This document shows positions 1 through 7,890 of a stretch of DNA of 64,000 bases, one piece after another (the stretch's first letter is position 1; each line of letters starts with the position of its first letter). Origin of the DNA: Streptomyces sp. NBC_01431. Its GTDB lineage: Bacteria; Actinomycetota; Actinomycetes; Streptomycetales; Streptomycetaceae. Both the position numbers and the translations under genes were made by a program. The notes under the pieces are model-generated. The model worked only from the letters and a program-made list of their open reading frames with translations, made no database searches and had not been told where the DNA came from. The DNA lies in assembly GCF_036231355.1 (NCBI RefSeq), contig NZ_CP109496.1, positions 6,572,001 to 6,636,000 of the forward strand, in the 5' to 3' direction.

Positions 1-742
1 CCCCGAACTCCTCGCGCGGGCCTTCCGGGCCACCGGCGCCCGCGTCTTCGTCTGCCAGCCCCTCTTCCAGAATCCGACCGGCGCCCTCCTCACCGCAGAC
101 CGCGGCCGCGAAGTGGTCGACATCGCGCACTCCTTCGGCGCGTTCGTCGTCGAGGACGACTTCGGCCGCCGGCTGGTCCACGAGGATGCGCCCGCACTGC
201 CCGCCCCGCTCGCCGCCGACGACCCCGACGGCGTCGTCGTCCATGTCTCCTCCCTCACCAAGGCGACCTCGCCGAGTCTGCGGGTCGGTGCGCTCGCCGC
301 CCGCGGGCCCGTGCTTGAACGGCTGCGCGCCATCCAGGTCGTCGACTCGTTCTTCGTTCCGCGCCCCTTGCAGGAGACCGCCCTCGAACTCGTCGGATCC
401 CCGGCCTGGAGCCGTCATCTGCGGGGCGTCTGCGCCGAGTTGACGGCGCGCCGACAGACCCTGGCCGCCGCCGTCCTGCGCCACCTCCCCGAGATCGCCC
501 TGCCCCACATCCCCTCCGGCGGCTACCACCTGTGGCTCCGGTTGCCCGAGGGCGCCGGTGAGGCCGCCTTCCTGTCCGCGGCGCTGCGCGCGGGCGTCGC
601 CGTCACCCCCGGCCGCCCCTACTTCAGCGCGGAGCCCCCCGCCGCCCACATCCGCCTCAGCTTCGCGGGCGTGGCCGGCCGCACGGAGATCACCGAAGGC
701 GTGCGCAGACTGCGCACCGCGCTGGACGAAGTGCTGGGCTAG
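1..742 (+). CDS. PLP-dependent aminotransferase-fold protein, likely MocR/GntR type (5' truncated)
   Basis: The reading frame is already open at base 2, so the N-terminus lies outside the window. The visible part has fold-type I aminotransferase features: a QNPTG motif (bases ~71-85), an EDDF segment after it as in the PLP-binding Asp region, and SSLTK (around base 247-261), where the Lys would form the Schiff base. The C-terminal small domain has GGYHLWLRLPEG and ends in an RLSFAG motif. This arrangement is typical of MocR regulators, which carry a GntR helix-turn-helix in front of the aminotransferase domain, but that half cannot be seen. A stand-alone aminotransferase is the alternative. 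The target is unknown. Confidence 0.8.
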   Translation, partial: PELLARAFRATGARVFVCQPLFQNPTGALLTADRGREVVDIAHSFGAFVVEDDFGRRLVHEDAPALPAPLAADDPDGVVVHVSSLTKATSPSLRVGALAARGPVLERLRAIQVVDSFFVPRPLQETALELVGSPAWSRHLRGVCAELTARRQTLAAAVLRHLPEIALPHIPSGGYHLWLRLPEGAGEAAFLSAALRAGVAVTPGRPYFSAEPPAAHIRLSFAGVAGRTEITEGVRRLRTALDEVLG

Positions 743-759
743 GGGCGGGATATGAGGGT

Positions 760-788
760 GGCCGCCCGGCCGCACGCCGCGGGCGGCC
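760..788. terminator. possible hairpin terminator
   Basis: GGCCGCCC (760-767) and GGGCGGCC (781-788) are perfect inverted arms around a 13-base loop, 17 bases after the preceding stop. There is no T-run, which is normal for Streptomyces terminators. The call is weak because GC-rich hairpins occur by chance here. Confidence 0.3.
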
Positions 789-894
789 CGGGGCGTACGG
801 CCTCGTACCAGAGGTGGTCCGGCGCGTTCGTTTTCATGGGAACAGCGTGGCATCCGCCACTGACAATCGGCCCGGCACCTGCGAGGCTCCGGGC

Positions 895-1326
895 ATGAGC
901 GATGTGATCTTCCGTGAGTACGTGATCTCCAGCGACCCCGCGCGCATCGACCCGGCCCGGGTCCACCACTGGCTGTCCACCGACGCCTACTGGGCGCTCG
1001 GCCGCAGCCGTGCGAAGCAGGACGCCGCGATCGCCGGTTCCCTCAACTTCGGTGCGTACGACCGGAGTTCGGGTGAGCAGGTCGCCTATGCGCGGATCGT
1101 CACCGACCACGCCACCTTCGCCTGGCTCTGCGACGTGTACGTCGATCCCGCCGTGCGTGGCAACGGGCTCGGCACCGCGCTGGTGACCGCGGTGCGCGAC
1201 GAGCTGGAGCCTGCCGGGCTGCGCCGGGTCCTGCTCGCCACCGCGGACGCGCACGGTGTCTACGAGAAGATCGGTTTCCGCACCCTGGAGACGACGGACA
1301 AATGGATGGCGCTGGGCGTCCAGTAG
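895..1326 (+). CDS. GNAT family N-acetyltransferase
   Basis: This is a 143-residue single-domain GNAT. The acetyl-CoA binding core is visible as VDPAVRGNGLGTALV, the Q/R-x-x-G-x-G/A motif A after a beta strand (DVYVD). It is followed by a helix and the usual C-terminal segment YEKIGFRTLE. The ATG at 895 is chosen because the protein then starts with MSDVIFREYV, directly on the first conserved strand; upstream in-frame codons add sequence unlike the family. No strong Shine-Dalgarno sequence is visible. The acceptor substrate cannot be told. It stands alone, convergent with the next gene. Confidence 0.8.
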   Translation: MSDVIFREYVISSDPARIDPARVHHWLSTDAYWALGRSRAKQDAAIAGSLNFGAYDRSSGEQVAYARIVTDHATFAWLCDVYVDPAVRGNGLGTALVTAVRDELEPAGLRRVLLATADAHGVYEKIGFRTLETTDKWMALGVQ

Positions 1327-1352
1327 CCCCGCACCCGCAAGGCCCCACGGGA

Positions 1353-1910
1353 TCAGGGCAGTTCGCGCACGATCCGGGCCGGGTTGCCCACCGCGAGGAC
1401 GTTCGGCGGCAGGTCCCTGGTGACGACGGCGCCCGCACCCACCACCGTGTTGGCGCCGATCGTCACGCCGGGGCAGACGATCACCCCGCCGCCCAGCCAC
1501 ACGTTGTCCCCGATGGTGACGGGCTCGGCCTTCTCCCAGCCCGCCCGTCGCCGTTCGGTGTCCAACTCGTGGGTGGGCGTGAGGAGTTGGACGTACGGCC
1601 CGATCTGGACATCGGCGCCGATGGTGATCCGGCCGGTGTCCAGGAAGACGGCGCCGAAGTTCACGAACGTACCGGCGCCGATGCTGATGTGGTAGCCGAA
1701 GTCGCACTGGAACGGCGCTCTGATCCGGGTCGACGCGTCCACCGAACCCAGCAGTTCCGTCAGGATCCTGTGCCGCTCGGCCGGCGGTGCCGCACCCGCC
1801 GCGTTGAAGGCGGCGCACAGGGCGATGCGGCGCTCGGTGTCGGCGGCGAGTTCCGGGTCGTCGGGGATGTACCACTCGCCGGCCAGCATCAGCCGCTTGT
1901 TCTCACCCAC
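1353..1910 (-). CDS. maltose/galactoside O-acetyltransferase-like protein (LbH hexapeptide family)
   Basis: The protein has about 185 residues. The N-terminus matches the Maa/LacA family cap domain (GENKRLMLAGEWY). The C-terminal two thirds is a left-handed parallel beta-helix built from hexapeptide repeats such as TIGADVQIGPYVQ and PGVTIGANTVVGAGAVV. The family transfers acetyl from acetyl-CoA to sugar hydroxyls and works as a trimer. The GTG start at 1910 is supported by GGAGG seven bases upstream on the minus strand; a start at 1955 would lie beyond it. It converges on the GNAT gene with a short gap. The actual sugar acceptor is unknown. Confidence 0.85.
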   Translation of the reverse strand: MGENKRLMLAGEWYIPDDPELAADTERRIALCAAFNAAGAAPPAERHRILTELLGSVDASTRIRAPFQCDFGYHISIGAGTFVNFGAVFLDTGRITIGADVQIGPYVQLLTPTHELDTERRRAGWEKAEPVTIGDNVWLGGGVIVCPGVTIGANTVVGAGAVVTRDLPPNVLAVGNPARIVRELP

Positions 1911-2131
1911 AGGGTGTCCTCCCAGCTCGGTTGCCCGGAACCGTACGACATCCACCGGCCGACCGGAGTGCCGGACCCGACGCGAGGCAGGAGGCCGTCC
2001 CGGCGAGCTCGGGCGGTGGCGCGGAAAAATTTCGCCTCGCGGGCGCGCCCCGTGTCGATCCGGCGCCCTCCCGTTCGTATAGAGAGTGAAGGCGCCCGGG
2101 TGGGCGCCACCGTCCGAGGAGAAGAACAGCG

Positions 2132-2497
2132 ATGACGAACATGAAGCACTACCTGCTCAGCGTGCTCCAGCCGGCCGACGGGACGCCGCCCCCGCCCGAG
2201 GAGATGGCGCGCATCACGGCGAACCTTGAGGTCTTCCACCAGGAGCTGAAGGACGCCGGGGCCTGGGTGTTCGCGGGGGGCCTCGCCGCCCCGAGCACCG
2301 CCACCGTGCTCCGCGCGAAGGGCGGCGACGTGCTGACCATCGACGGTCCCTACATCGAGAGCAAGGAGTATCTCGGCGGGCTGTGCATCGTGAAGGCGCC
2401 CGACCTCGACGCCGCGCTGGAATGGGGCCGCAAGGCCAACCGCGCGACGACGCTCCCCATCGAGGTGCGGCCCTTCCACGGCCGTCCCGAACAGTGA
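2132..2497 (+). CDS. YciI (DGPF-domain) family protein
   Basis: This is a 121-residue YCII-related protein with the family signature DGPY at residues 71-74 followed by ESKEYLGG. A purine-rich GAGGAGAAG sequence precedes the ATG. Its stop codon overlaps the start of the following sigma factor gene (GTGA), so the two are translationally coupled. DGPF-type YciI proteins beside a sigma factor with a long C-terminal extension are the published hallmark of the ECF42 group. YciI proteins are small dimeric alpha+beta folds; their role with ECF42 factors is not established. Confidence 0.9.
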   Translation: MTNMKHYLLSVLQPADGTPPPPEEMARITANLEVFHQELKDAGAWVFAGGLAAPSTATVLRAKGGDVLTIDGPYIESKEYLGGLCIVKAPDLDAALEWGRKANRATTLPIEVRPFHGRPEQ

Positions 2498-3738
2498 CGC
2501 GGCCCGAGCCACTGGGGCAAGCCGCGATCGAACGGGTCTTCCGCGCGGAGTACGGCCGCGCGGTGGCCGTCCTGATCGGCGCCCTCGGCGACATCGACCT
2601 CGCCGAAGAGGCCGTGCAGGAGGCGTTCACGACGGCGGTGGCCCGGTGGCCCGCCGAGGGGCTGCCGCCGAGCCCGGCGGGCTGGATCATCACCACCGCC
2701 CGCCACCGGGCCGTCGACCGGCTGCGCAGGGAGGCGACCCGCGCGGACCGGCAGGCCGAGGCCGCCCGCCGCGAGCAGCTGTACGCCACCGACGACCCCG
2801 CCGAGGAGGGTCCCGTGCGGGATGACCGGCTCCGCCTGATCTTCACCTGCTGTCACCCCTCGCTGGCCCCGACCGCCCAAGTCGCCCTGACGCTGCGGCT
2901 GTTGGGCGGCCTCACCACCGCGGAGATCGCCCGCGCCTTCCTCGTGCCCGAACCGACCATGGCCCAGCGCCTGGTGCGGGCCAAGGGCAAGATCCGCGAT
3001 GCCCGCATCCCCTACCGCGTCCCGCACGAGGCGGACCTGCCGGACCGGCTCGACGCGGTGCTCGCCGTCGTCTACCTGATCTTCAACGAGGGGTACGCGG
3101 CGAGCTCGGGCGAGCGTCTCGTGCGGGAGGACCTGTGCGCGGAGGCCGTGCGTCTTGGCCGGCTCCTCGTGGAGCTCATGCCCGACGAGCCCGAGGCCCT
3201 CGGCCTGCTCGCGCTGATGCTGCTCACCGAGGCGCGCCGGGCCTCCCGCACGACCCCGGACGGTGACCTCGTGCTCCTCGCCGACCAGGACCGCACCCGC
3301 TGGGACCGTGAACTCATCGCACAGGGGCAGGAGTTGGTGCGCCGCTGCCTGCGCCGCAATCGGCCGGGCCCCTACCAGATCCTGGCCGCCATCAACGCCG
3401 TGCACAGCGACGCCGGGTCGGCCGCGACGACGGACTGGCACCAGATCAGGGCCCTTTACGACCAACTGCTCGCCCTCGCCCCGACGCCGGTGGTGGCCCT
3501 GAACCGGGCGGTCGCGGTCGCCGAGACGCAGGGTCCGGCCGAGGCCCTCGCGCTGGTCGACGCGCTCGCCCTGGACGCCTACCACCTCTTCCACGCCACC
3601 CGCGCGGACCTGCTGCGCCGCCTGGGCCGTGGCGAAGAGGCGGCGAGGGCCTACCGGAGTGCGCTCGACCGGACCGGCAACGCGGCTGAACAGGCCTTTC
3701 TGCAAAGGCAGTTGGAGGCGCTGGGCGGGGACGGCTGA
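2494..3738 (+). CDS. ECF42-type RNA polymerase sigma factor with C-terminal helical extension
   Basis: The protein has 414 residues, about twice a minimal ECF sigma factor. Region 2 lies at about residues 12-80 (VFRAEYGRAVAVLIGALG, then WIITTARHRAVDRLRREA). Region 4 lies at about 115-165 (LRLLGGLTTAEIARAFLV, then an AQRLVRAKGKIRDA recognition helix). The remaining ~240 residues are Ala/Leu-rich helices that resemble TPR-like extensions; in ECF42 these are thought to replace an anti-sigma factor. The GTG at 2494 overlaps the YciI stop by four bases, which fixes the start. No anti-sigma gene is adjacent. Confidence 0.88.
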   Translation: MTRPEPLGQAAIERVFRAEYGRAVAVLIGALGDIDLAEEAVQEAFTTAVARWPAEGLPPSPAGWIITTARHRAVDRLRREATRADRQAEAARREQLYATDDPAEEGPVRDDRLRLIFTCCHPSLAPTAQVALTLRLLGGLTTAEIARAFLVPEPTMAQRLVRAKGKIRDARIPYRVPHEADLPDRLDAVLAVVYLIFNEGYAASSGERLVREDLCAEAVRLGRLLVELMPDEPEALGLLALMLLTEARRASRTTPDGDLVLLADQDRTRWDRELIAQGQELVRRCLRRNRPGPYQILAAINAVHSDAGSAATTDWHQIRALYDQLLALAPTPVVALNRAVAVAETQGPAEALALVDALALDAYHLFHATRADLLRRLGRGEEAARAYRSALDRTGNAAEQAFLQRQLEALGGDG

Positions 3739-3870
3739 GGTCTGCCGCAGCTGCCGGATTTGCCAAACCGGCAAGAAGCCTCGCCGTACGCGGCTGGCTC
3801 GCCGGTTCCACGCCGCGCTCTGCGCCGACACCATGCCCGGACCCGCCGCCCCGACCCGCACTTCGCCGGC

Positions 3871-4244
3871 CGGGGCGGCGGCACCCTGCGCCAGCGCTTC
3901 CCCACGGGCCGGCTGCCCGGCTGGCTCGGCGAGGACGAACTCGACCTGTACACGGGGGAGTTCGAGCGGACGGGCTTGACGGGTGCGCTCAGCCGATACC
4001 GCACCATGGACCGGGACCGGGAGGGCCTGGCCGCCCACGTTGGCGCCCCCGTCACCCAGCCGTCCCTGTTCATCGCAGCCCTGGACGCCTCCACCACCTG
4101 GCTGGCGGATGCGATCCGGCCTTTCCCGTCACCCTGCCGGGCCTGGTCTCCTCGCACCTGCTCGACGGCTGCGGCCACTGGATCCAGCAGGAGCGCCCCG
4201 ACGAGGTGAACCGCATCCTGATCGACTGGCTCGGCGCGCTGTAG
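3871..4244 (+). pseudogene. decayed epoxide hydrolase (alpha/beta hydrolase) C-terminal remnant
   Basis: Two frames together give the C-terminal third of an EphA-type epoxide hydrolase. Frame 1 gives LPGWLGEDELDLYTGEFERT and YRTMDRDREGL up to about base 4110. Another frame then gives LPGLVSSHLLDGCGHWIQQE and NRILIDWLGAL, ending at TAG 4242-4244. The family's catalytic His (GCGHW) is present, but the nucleophile-containing N-terminal half is missing and the reading frame shifts near 4108-4120. The remnant follows the sigma factor gene and cannot make an active enzyme. Confidence 0.8.
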
Positions 4245-4328
4245 CCGAACGGGCGAACCGCCCGCCCAGGTGATGTTTCAGTCGGCCCCGTAGGAACCGG
4301 CGCCGGTCCCGCACGGGGCGGGCAGGTC

Positions 4329-4354
4329 GGGGCAAGGCTCAACTCCCTTGCCCC
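4329..4354. terminator. hairpin terminator
   Basis: GGGGCAAGG (4329-4337) and CCTTGCCCC (4346-4354) form a perfect 9-bp stem with an 8-base loop. It lies between the hydrolase remnant and the convergent tetR gene, where it could stop transcription from either side. Confidence 0.5.
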
Positions 4355-4408
4355 GCAGGCCGGTTGACTCCCATGGTTCGCCGTCGCCTGTCCCGGCGGC
4401 GACGAACG

Positions 4409-4996
4409 TCATGCGCGGGGAGAAGGTCGGGTGACTTTCCAGGCCGCCTCGATCATCCGGAAGATCTCGTCCACCGCGGCCTGGGGATCGTCCGCCTCGC
4501 GGGCCAGTGAATAGGCGTCGATCACGAACCTCGCGATCGTCCGGCAGGCCGTCGTGCTCTGTGTCAGGTCGGGATCGGCGGCGATGGCCGCTGCCAGCGA
4601 CTCCGCGTGGCGCAGCCGCATCGACTCCTCGTACTCCCGCAGGGCGCGTGACTCGTCGATCATGCGGTAGATCGGGGCGGTGCCGTCCCCCGTGCAGTGC
4701 CGGACCATGGCCTGGATCTCGCGGCGCAGCGCGGGGATGAGCGGCTCGTGCGGCGCCCGGCCGGTGGCCGCGAGGGTGAGCCGTTGCTCGAAGTCCGCGT
4801 CCTGCTCGAACACCAGGGCCTCTTTCGAGGCGAAGTGGGAGAAGAGCGTGGTGACGGCCACGTCGGCCTCCGCGGCCACCTCGCGGATCCCCACCGCGTC
4901 GTACCCGCGTTCCAGGAAGAGCCGAAGCGCGGTGTCGGCGATCTTCTGGCGGGTCGCGGCCTTCTTGCGCTCGCGGCGTCCGGACGGTTCGGTCAT
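4409..4996 (-). CDS. TetR family transcriptional regulator
   Basis: This is a 195-residue TetR protein. The N-terminal helix-turn-helix is clear (RQKIADTALRLFLERGYDAV, then REVAAEADVAVTTLFSHF), followed by a divergent ligand-binding helical domain. It is transcribed away from the adjacent oxidoreductase gene. The 69-bp intergenic region holds two inverted repeats that fit TetR operators, so it probably represses itself and that gene. The ligand is unknown; TetR/oxidoreductase pairs often respond to small electrophilic or lipophilic compounds. Confidence 0.92.
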   Translation of the reverse strand: MTEPSGRRERKKAATRQKIADTALRLFLERGYDAVGIREVAAEADVAVTTLFSHFASKEALVFEQDADFEQRLTLAATGRAPHEPLIPALRREIQAMVRHCTGDGTAPIYRMIDESRALREYEESMRLRHAESLAAAIAADPDLTQSTTACRTIARFVIDAYSLAREADDPQAAVDEIFRMIEAAWKVTRPSPRA

Positions 4997-5021
4997 GGCC
5001 TAACGCTATCAGGTATGAAAC

Positions 5022-5057
5022 AACAACCGTTGTTAATTCATAACCGTTATGGTTATG
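5022..5057. promoter_or_regulatory. two TetR-type operators in a divergent promoter region
   Basis: AACAAC-C-GTTGTT (5022-5034) and CATAACC-GTTAT-GGTTATG (5039-5057) are both perfect inverted repeats. Both contain AACCGTT, with the two copies 17 bp apart. They sit between the divergent tetR and oxidoreductase start codons. The second ends only 8 bases before the oxidoreductase ATG, so binding would block that transcript. Confidence 0.7.
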
Positions 5058-5065
5058 TTCGCGGC

Positions 5066-5959
5066 ATGAAGAAAGTGAGCTTCGCCGAGTTCGGCGGTCC
5101 GGACGTCCTGCAACTCATAGATGCCGAGGAGCCCCACGCGGGTCCTGGCCAGATCCGCATCGCCGTGCGCGCGGCGGGCGTGAACCCCGTCGACTGGAGG
5201 GTCCGCGAAGGCCAGATCCTGAAGGCCCATCCGATCGAGTTGCCCGCCGGGGTCGGGCTCGACGCCTCCGGGGTGGTGGACGAGGTGGGCGAGGGCGTCG
5301 AAGGGGTCGAGGTCGGCGACCGCGTGTTCGGCGAAGGGTCGAGTACGTATGCGGAGTTCGCCGTGCTGTCGGCCTGGGCCCGTATGCCCGAGGGCCTGAC
5401 GTTCGAAGAGGCGGCCGGGTACCCCTCCGTGGTGGAGACCGCGCTGCGCGTCATCCGCGAGGTCGGTGTGCGGTCCGGGCAGACGCTGCTGGTCAGCGGC
5501 GCGTCCGGGGGAGTCGGCTCGGCGGTGCTACAGATCGCTCGCGAGCGCGGCATCACGGTGATCGGCACCGCCGGGGCCGCAAACCAGGACTATCTGCGGA
5601 GCCTGGGTGCCCTCGCGGCGACGTACGGCGACGGCTGGGCCGAGCGGGTGCGGCGGCTCGGCCGTGTCGACGCGGCTCTCGATCTGGCCGGGTCGGGCGT
5701 GATCCGCGAACTCGTCGAACTGACCGGGGACCCGCACAAGGTGGTCTCCATCGCCGATCTCGGCGCGCCGGAGTTCGGTGTCCGGTTCTCCGGCGTGGCC
5801 GGGAGCGTGCCCCGAGCGCTCGCCGAGGCCGCCGACCTCATCTCGCGGGGAAAGTTGCACATCCCGGTCGAGAAGTCGTACACGCTGGCCGAGGCCGCGA
5901 CGGCGCACATCGACAGCCAGGCCGGTCACACGCGCGGGCGCCGGGTCGTGGTCGTCTGA
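5066..5959 (+). CDS. NADP-dependent quinone-oxidoreductase-type medium-chain dehydrogenase/reductase
   Basis: The protein has 297 residues. The N-terminal GroES-like domain (RAAGVNPVDWRVREG) is followed by a Rossmann domain with the MDR NADP motif SGASGGVGSAVLQ. It lacks the Cys cluster of zinc-containing alcohol dehydrogenases, so it belongs to the zinc-free quinone/enone reductase branch. The ATG at 5066 starts MKKVSFAEFGGPDVL, the canonical family N-terminus; upstream in-frame sequence runs antisense to tetR. It is probably controlled by the divergent TetR through the adjacent operators. The likely role is reduction of alpha,beta-unsaturated carbonyls or quinones; the substrate is not known. 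Confidence 0.88.
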   Translation: MKKVSFAEFGGPDVLQLIDAEEPHAGPGQIRIAVRAAGVNPVDWRVREGQILKAHPIELPAGVGLDASGVVDEVGEGVEGVEVGDRVFGEGSSTYAEFAVLSAWARMPEGLTFEEAAGYPSVVETALRVIREVGVRSGQTLLVSGASGGVGSAVLQIARERGITVIGTAGAANQDYLRSLGALAATYGDGWAERVRRLGRVDAALDLAGSGVIRELVELTGDPHKVVSIADLGAPEFGVRFSGVAGSVPRALAEAADLISRGKLHIPVEKSYTLAEAATAHIDSQAGHTRGRRVVVV

Positions 5960-6003
5960 CCGGCTCCTGCACCGTCGTTGGAGGGCGGTAGGCCGCCTCA
6001 GCT

Positions 6004-6030
6004 GCTCAGCCCCGTGCGATGGGGCTGAGC
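6004..6030. terminator. bidirectional hairpin terminator
   Basis: GCTCAGCCCC (6004-6013) and GGGGCTGAGC (6021-6030) form a perfect 10-bp stem with a 7-base loop. It lies between the ends of the convergent oxidoreductase and MerR genes. Confidence 0.6.
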
Positions 6031-6083
6031 GGCCCGGAACCCCTTGGCCCCGGTCGCGCCCGGGGCATCCAGGGCGAGATCCG

Positions 6084-7085
6084 TCACCGTGTCTCGCGTA
6101 GCCGAATGAGGTACGCCGCAGTCAGCGCAACGGCTCGGTCCCCGTCCTGCGACAGCTCCACGAGGGCTCGTGAGGACGTCGTCCCCGGGATGCCCGCCAG
6201 CGCCTGGGTCAACCGTCCGCGGGCAGGCGCTTCGGTGCTGTCGTGGGCGAGGCGGTCCACGAGCCGGGTCGCGATCCGCTCCGCCGCCGCGGGGTCGTCC
6301 GCCAGCACGCTCAGCGCATCGGCCGCGTCGGTGTCGTTCCTCCCCTCCACGATCATGTCGATGAGCGTCGGGACCGCCTCGGCCACTCCGCGTGTCCCGA
6401 GCGCCAGAGCCGCGTGCCCGCGGACGACGGCATCGGGACTCGCGAGGGCGTCCCGCAGCAGCGCGGCCGCCTCGCCACCGGGCATCTCGGCGAGGGACAG
6501 AACCGCACGCTCGCGCACCGCGGCCACGGGCGAGCCGAGGCCCTCGGCCAGCAGTGCCGGGCCGCCGTCGCCCGATCGCGCCAGCGCCCAGCGAAGGGCT
6601 CCGGCGACGTTCGGCTCCGTCTCGCTCAGTGCCGCCTCGACCAGGGCCGCCACCGGCACCGTGACCGCGACCGGGGAAAGCGCCGCGCTCTGGCGCGCGT
6701 CGGCACTCTTCGATCCCAGGGCCTGGAGGAGCGCGACCACCTGGAGGACGTCCTCCCAGCCCGCGGGTTCCGCGGCGTCGATCCGGCGCAGTCGCGTGAG
6801 CAGTTCGGTCTCGGCGGCGATGCGTTCGCGAGTCTGATGGATGAGGTCGCCGACGAGCGCGGAGGGCGTGAAGCCGGGATCGTCGAGCGCGCGCCCGATC
6901 TCACGCAGCGAAAGGCCCAGCGACCGCAGGCTCTCGATGTGGAAGATCCGCCGGATGTCCTGGCCGGAGTACTCCCGATAGCCGGAGCCCGTACGACCCG
7001 AAGGCCGCACCAGGCCGAGCGACTCGTAGTGCCGGAGCATGCGGGCGCTGACCCCGGACCGTCGCGCCACCTCGCCGATCAACAC
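6084..7085 (-). CDS. MerR family regulator fused to HEAT repeats
   Basis: The protein has 333 residues. The N-terminus is a MerR winged helix (LIGEVARRSGVSARMLRHYE, then a GYREYSGQDI wing) followed by the dimerisation helix. Instead of a small ligand domain, the remaining ~200 residues are alpha-helical HEAT-like repeats with recurring ALxDPxxxVRxxAALALG-type units (for example DALASPDAVVRGHAALALG). The start is GTG at 7085, with GGAGGG lying inside the end of the upstream HEAT gene. The gap between the two genes is 3 bases, so they form one operon. The HEAT domain may sense the partner protein or a ligand; the function is unknown. Confidence 0.85.
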   Translation of the reverse strand: MLIGEVARRSGVSARMLRHYESLGLVRPSGRTGSGYREYSGQDIRRIFHIESLRSLGLSLREIGRALDDPGFTPSALVGDLIHQTRERIAAETELLTRLRRIDAAEPAGWEDVLQVVALLQALGSKSADARQSAALSPVAVTVPVAALVEAALSETEPNVAGALRWALARSGDGGPALLAEGLGSPVAAVRERAVLSLAEMPGGEAAALLRDALASPDAVVRGHAALALGTRGVAEAVPTLIDMIVEGRNDTDAADALSVLADDPAAAERIATRLVDRLAHDSTEAPARGRLTQALAGIPGTTSSRALVELSQDGDRAVALTAAYLIRLRETR

Positions 7086-7088
7086 GTC

Positions 7089-7760
7089 CTATCGTCCCTC
7101 CCGGCCGGACCCGCCGAGGGCGACGACGCGCTTGGCCTCCTCGATCGCGAACTCGAACCCGGTGTCCGGCTCGCGCAGCAGCCGTTGGGTGGCGAGCGCG
7201 TGTGCGCGCACCCGGGGGTCGGGGGCCGTCGTCGCGGCATGCAGAGCCGGCCCGGTCAGTTCACCCAGCGCGACCAGGGCCCGGCTGAGACTCAGCTGCA
7301 ACTCCCGCTCACCGCGCCCGAGTTGCGTCGCCAGTATCACGGCCAGGGCGGACTCGCCGCCTTCCGGTACGAGCACGACCGCGGCCCGCCAGGCGCTCCG
7401 CGCCACCTCGTCGTCGGCGTCGGACAACAGTGCCCGTGTGATGGCCGGCCACGCCTGGCGGTCCCCGATCTTGGACAACGTGTGCAGCGCCTGGCTGCGT
7501 GCCTGCGCACGCTCCGAGCGGACCTCGCGGACCAGGGCGGGGAGCGTGATCGACACCGGGTGGCGGGTGAGCGCCCAGGTCAGCATCTCGCGAACGGCGA
7601 AGTCGGGCTCGATCGCGCAGCGTTCGACGAGCTTGGCGACGAAGCGCGGGTCAGGTGTCGTGCCGATCGCCATGGCGGCCCGCAACCGCTCGGACGATCG
7701 GCCGTTCTCCAGTCCTTGGAGCACTGGTACCGCATCGGTGTCCTGCCTCGTGGTCGTCAT
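7089..7760 (-). CDS. HEAT repeat protein
   Basis: This protein of about 223 residues is built almost entirely of HEAT repeats (for example LLSDADDEVARSAWRAAVVL and KLVERCAIEPDFAVREMLTW). It has no signal peptide, membrane segment or catalytic motif. The ATG at 7760 is preferred over one at 7838 because GAGGAGG precedes it and the upstream stretch coincides with the MerR-type promoter. It is the first gene of an operon with the MerR-HEAT regulator. The shared repeats suggest the two proteins arose by duplication or interact; this is inference. Confidence 0.8.
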   Translation of the reverse strand: MTTTRQDTDAVPVLQGLENGRSSERLRAAMAIGTTPDPRFVAKLVERCAIEPDFAVREMLTWALTRHPVSITLPALVREVRSERAQARSQALHTLSKIGDRQAWPAITRALLSDADDEVARSAWRAAVVLVPEGGESALAVILATQLGRGERELQLSLSRALVALGELTGPALHAATTAPDPRVRAHALATQRLLREPDTGFEFAIEEAKRVVALGGSGREGR

Positions 7761-7788
7761 CGAGACCACCTCCTCGGTCAGCAGTGAA

Positions 7789-7813
7789 GACCCTGTCACC
7801 GTGTCAAGGTCAA
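7789..7813 (-). promoter_or_regulatory. MerR-type promoter/operator of the HEAT-merR operon
   Basis: Read on the minus strand, GACCTTGACAC and GTGACAGGGTC form a dyad (9 of 11 positions) around base 7800. A -35 hexamer TTGACC (7808-7813) overlaps it and is followed after about 19 bp by TTCACT. Elongated 18-20 bp spacing with the dyad between the hexamers is the defining layout of MerR-activated promoters. The operon's own MerR protein is the likely regulator. Confidence 0.65.
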
Positions 7814-7890
7814 AAAACAGGGCCCGCTTCGCGACCACGCGTCGCCGGGTGCGTCCCGAGCGCCAACCGGAACGCCGAGTGGGTCGGACC

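Noticed and set aside
742..895. Upstream extension of the first GNAT gene to 814
   Set aside because: The added residues do not resemble the family and the conserved fold starts at the ATG at 895.
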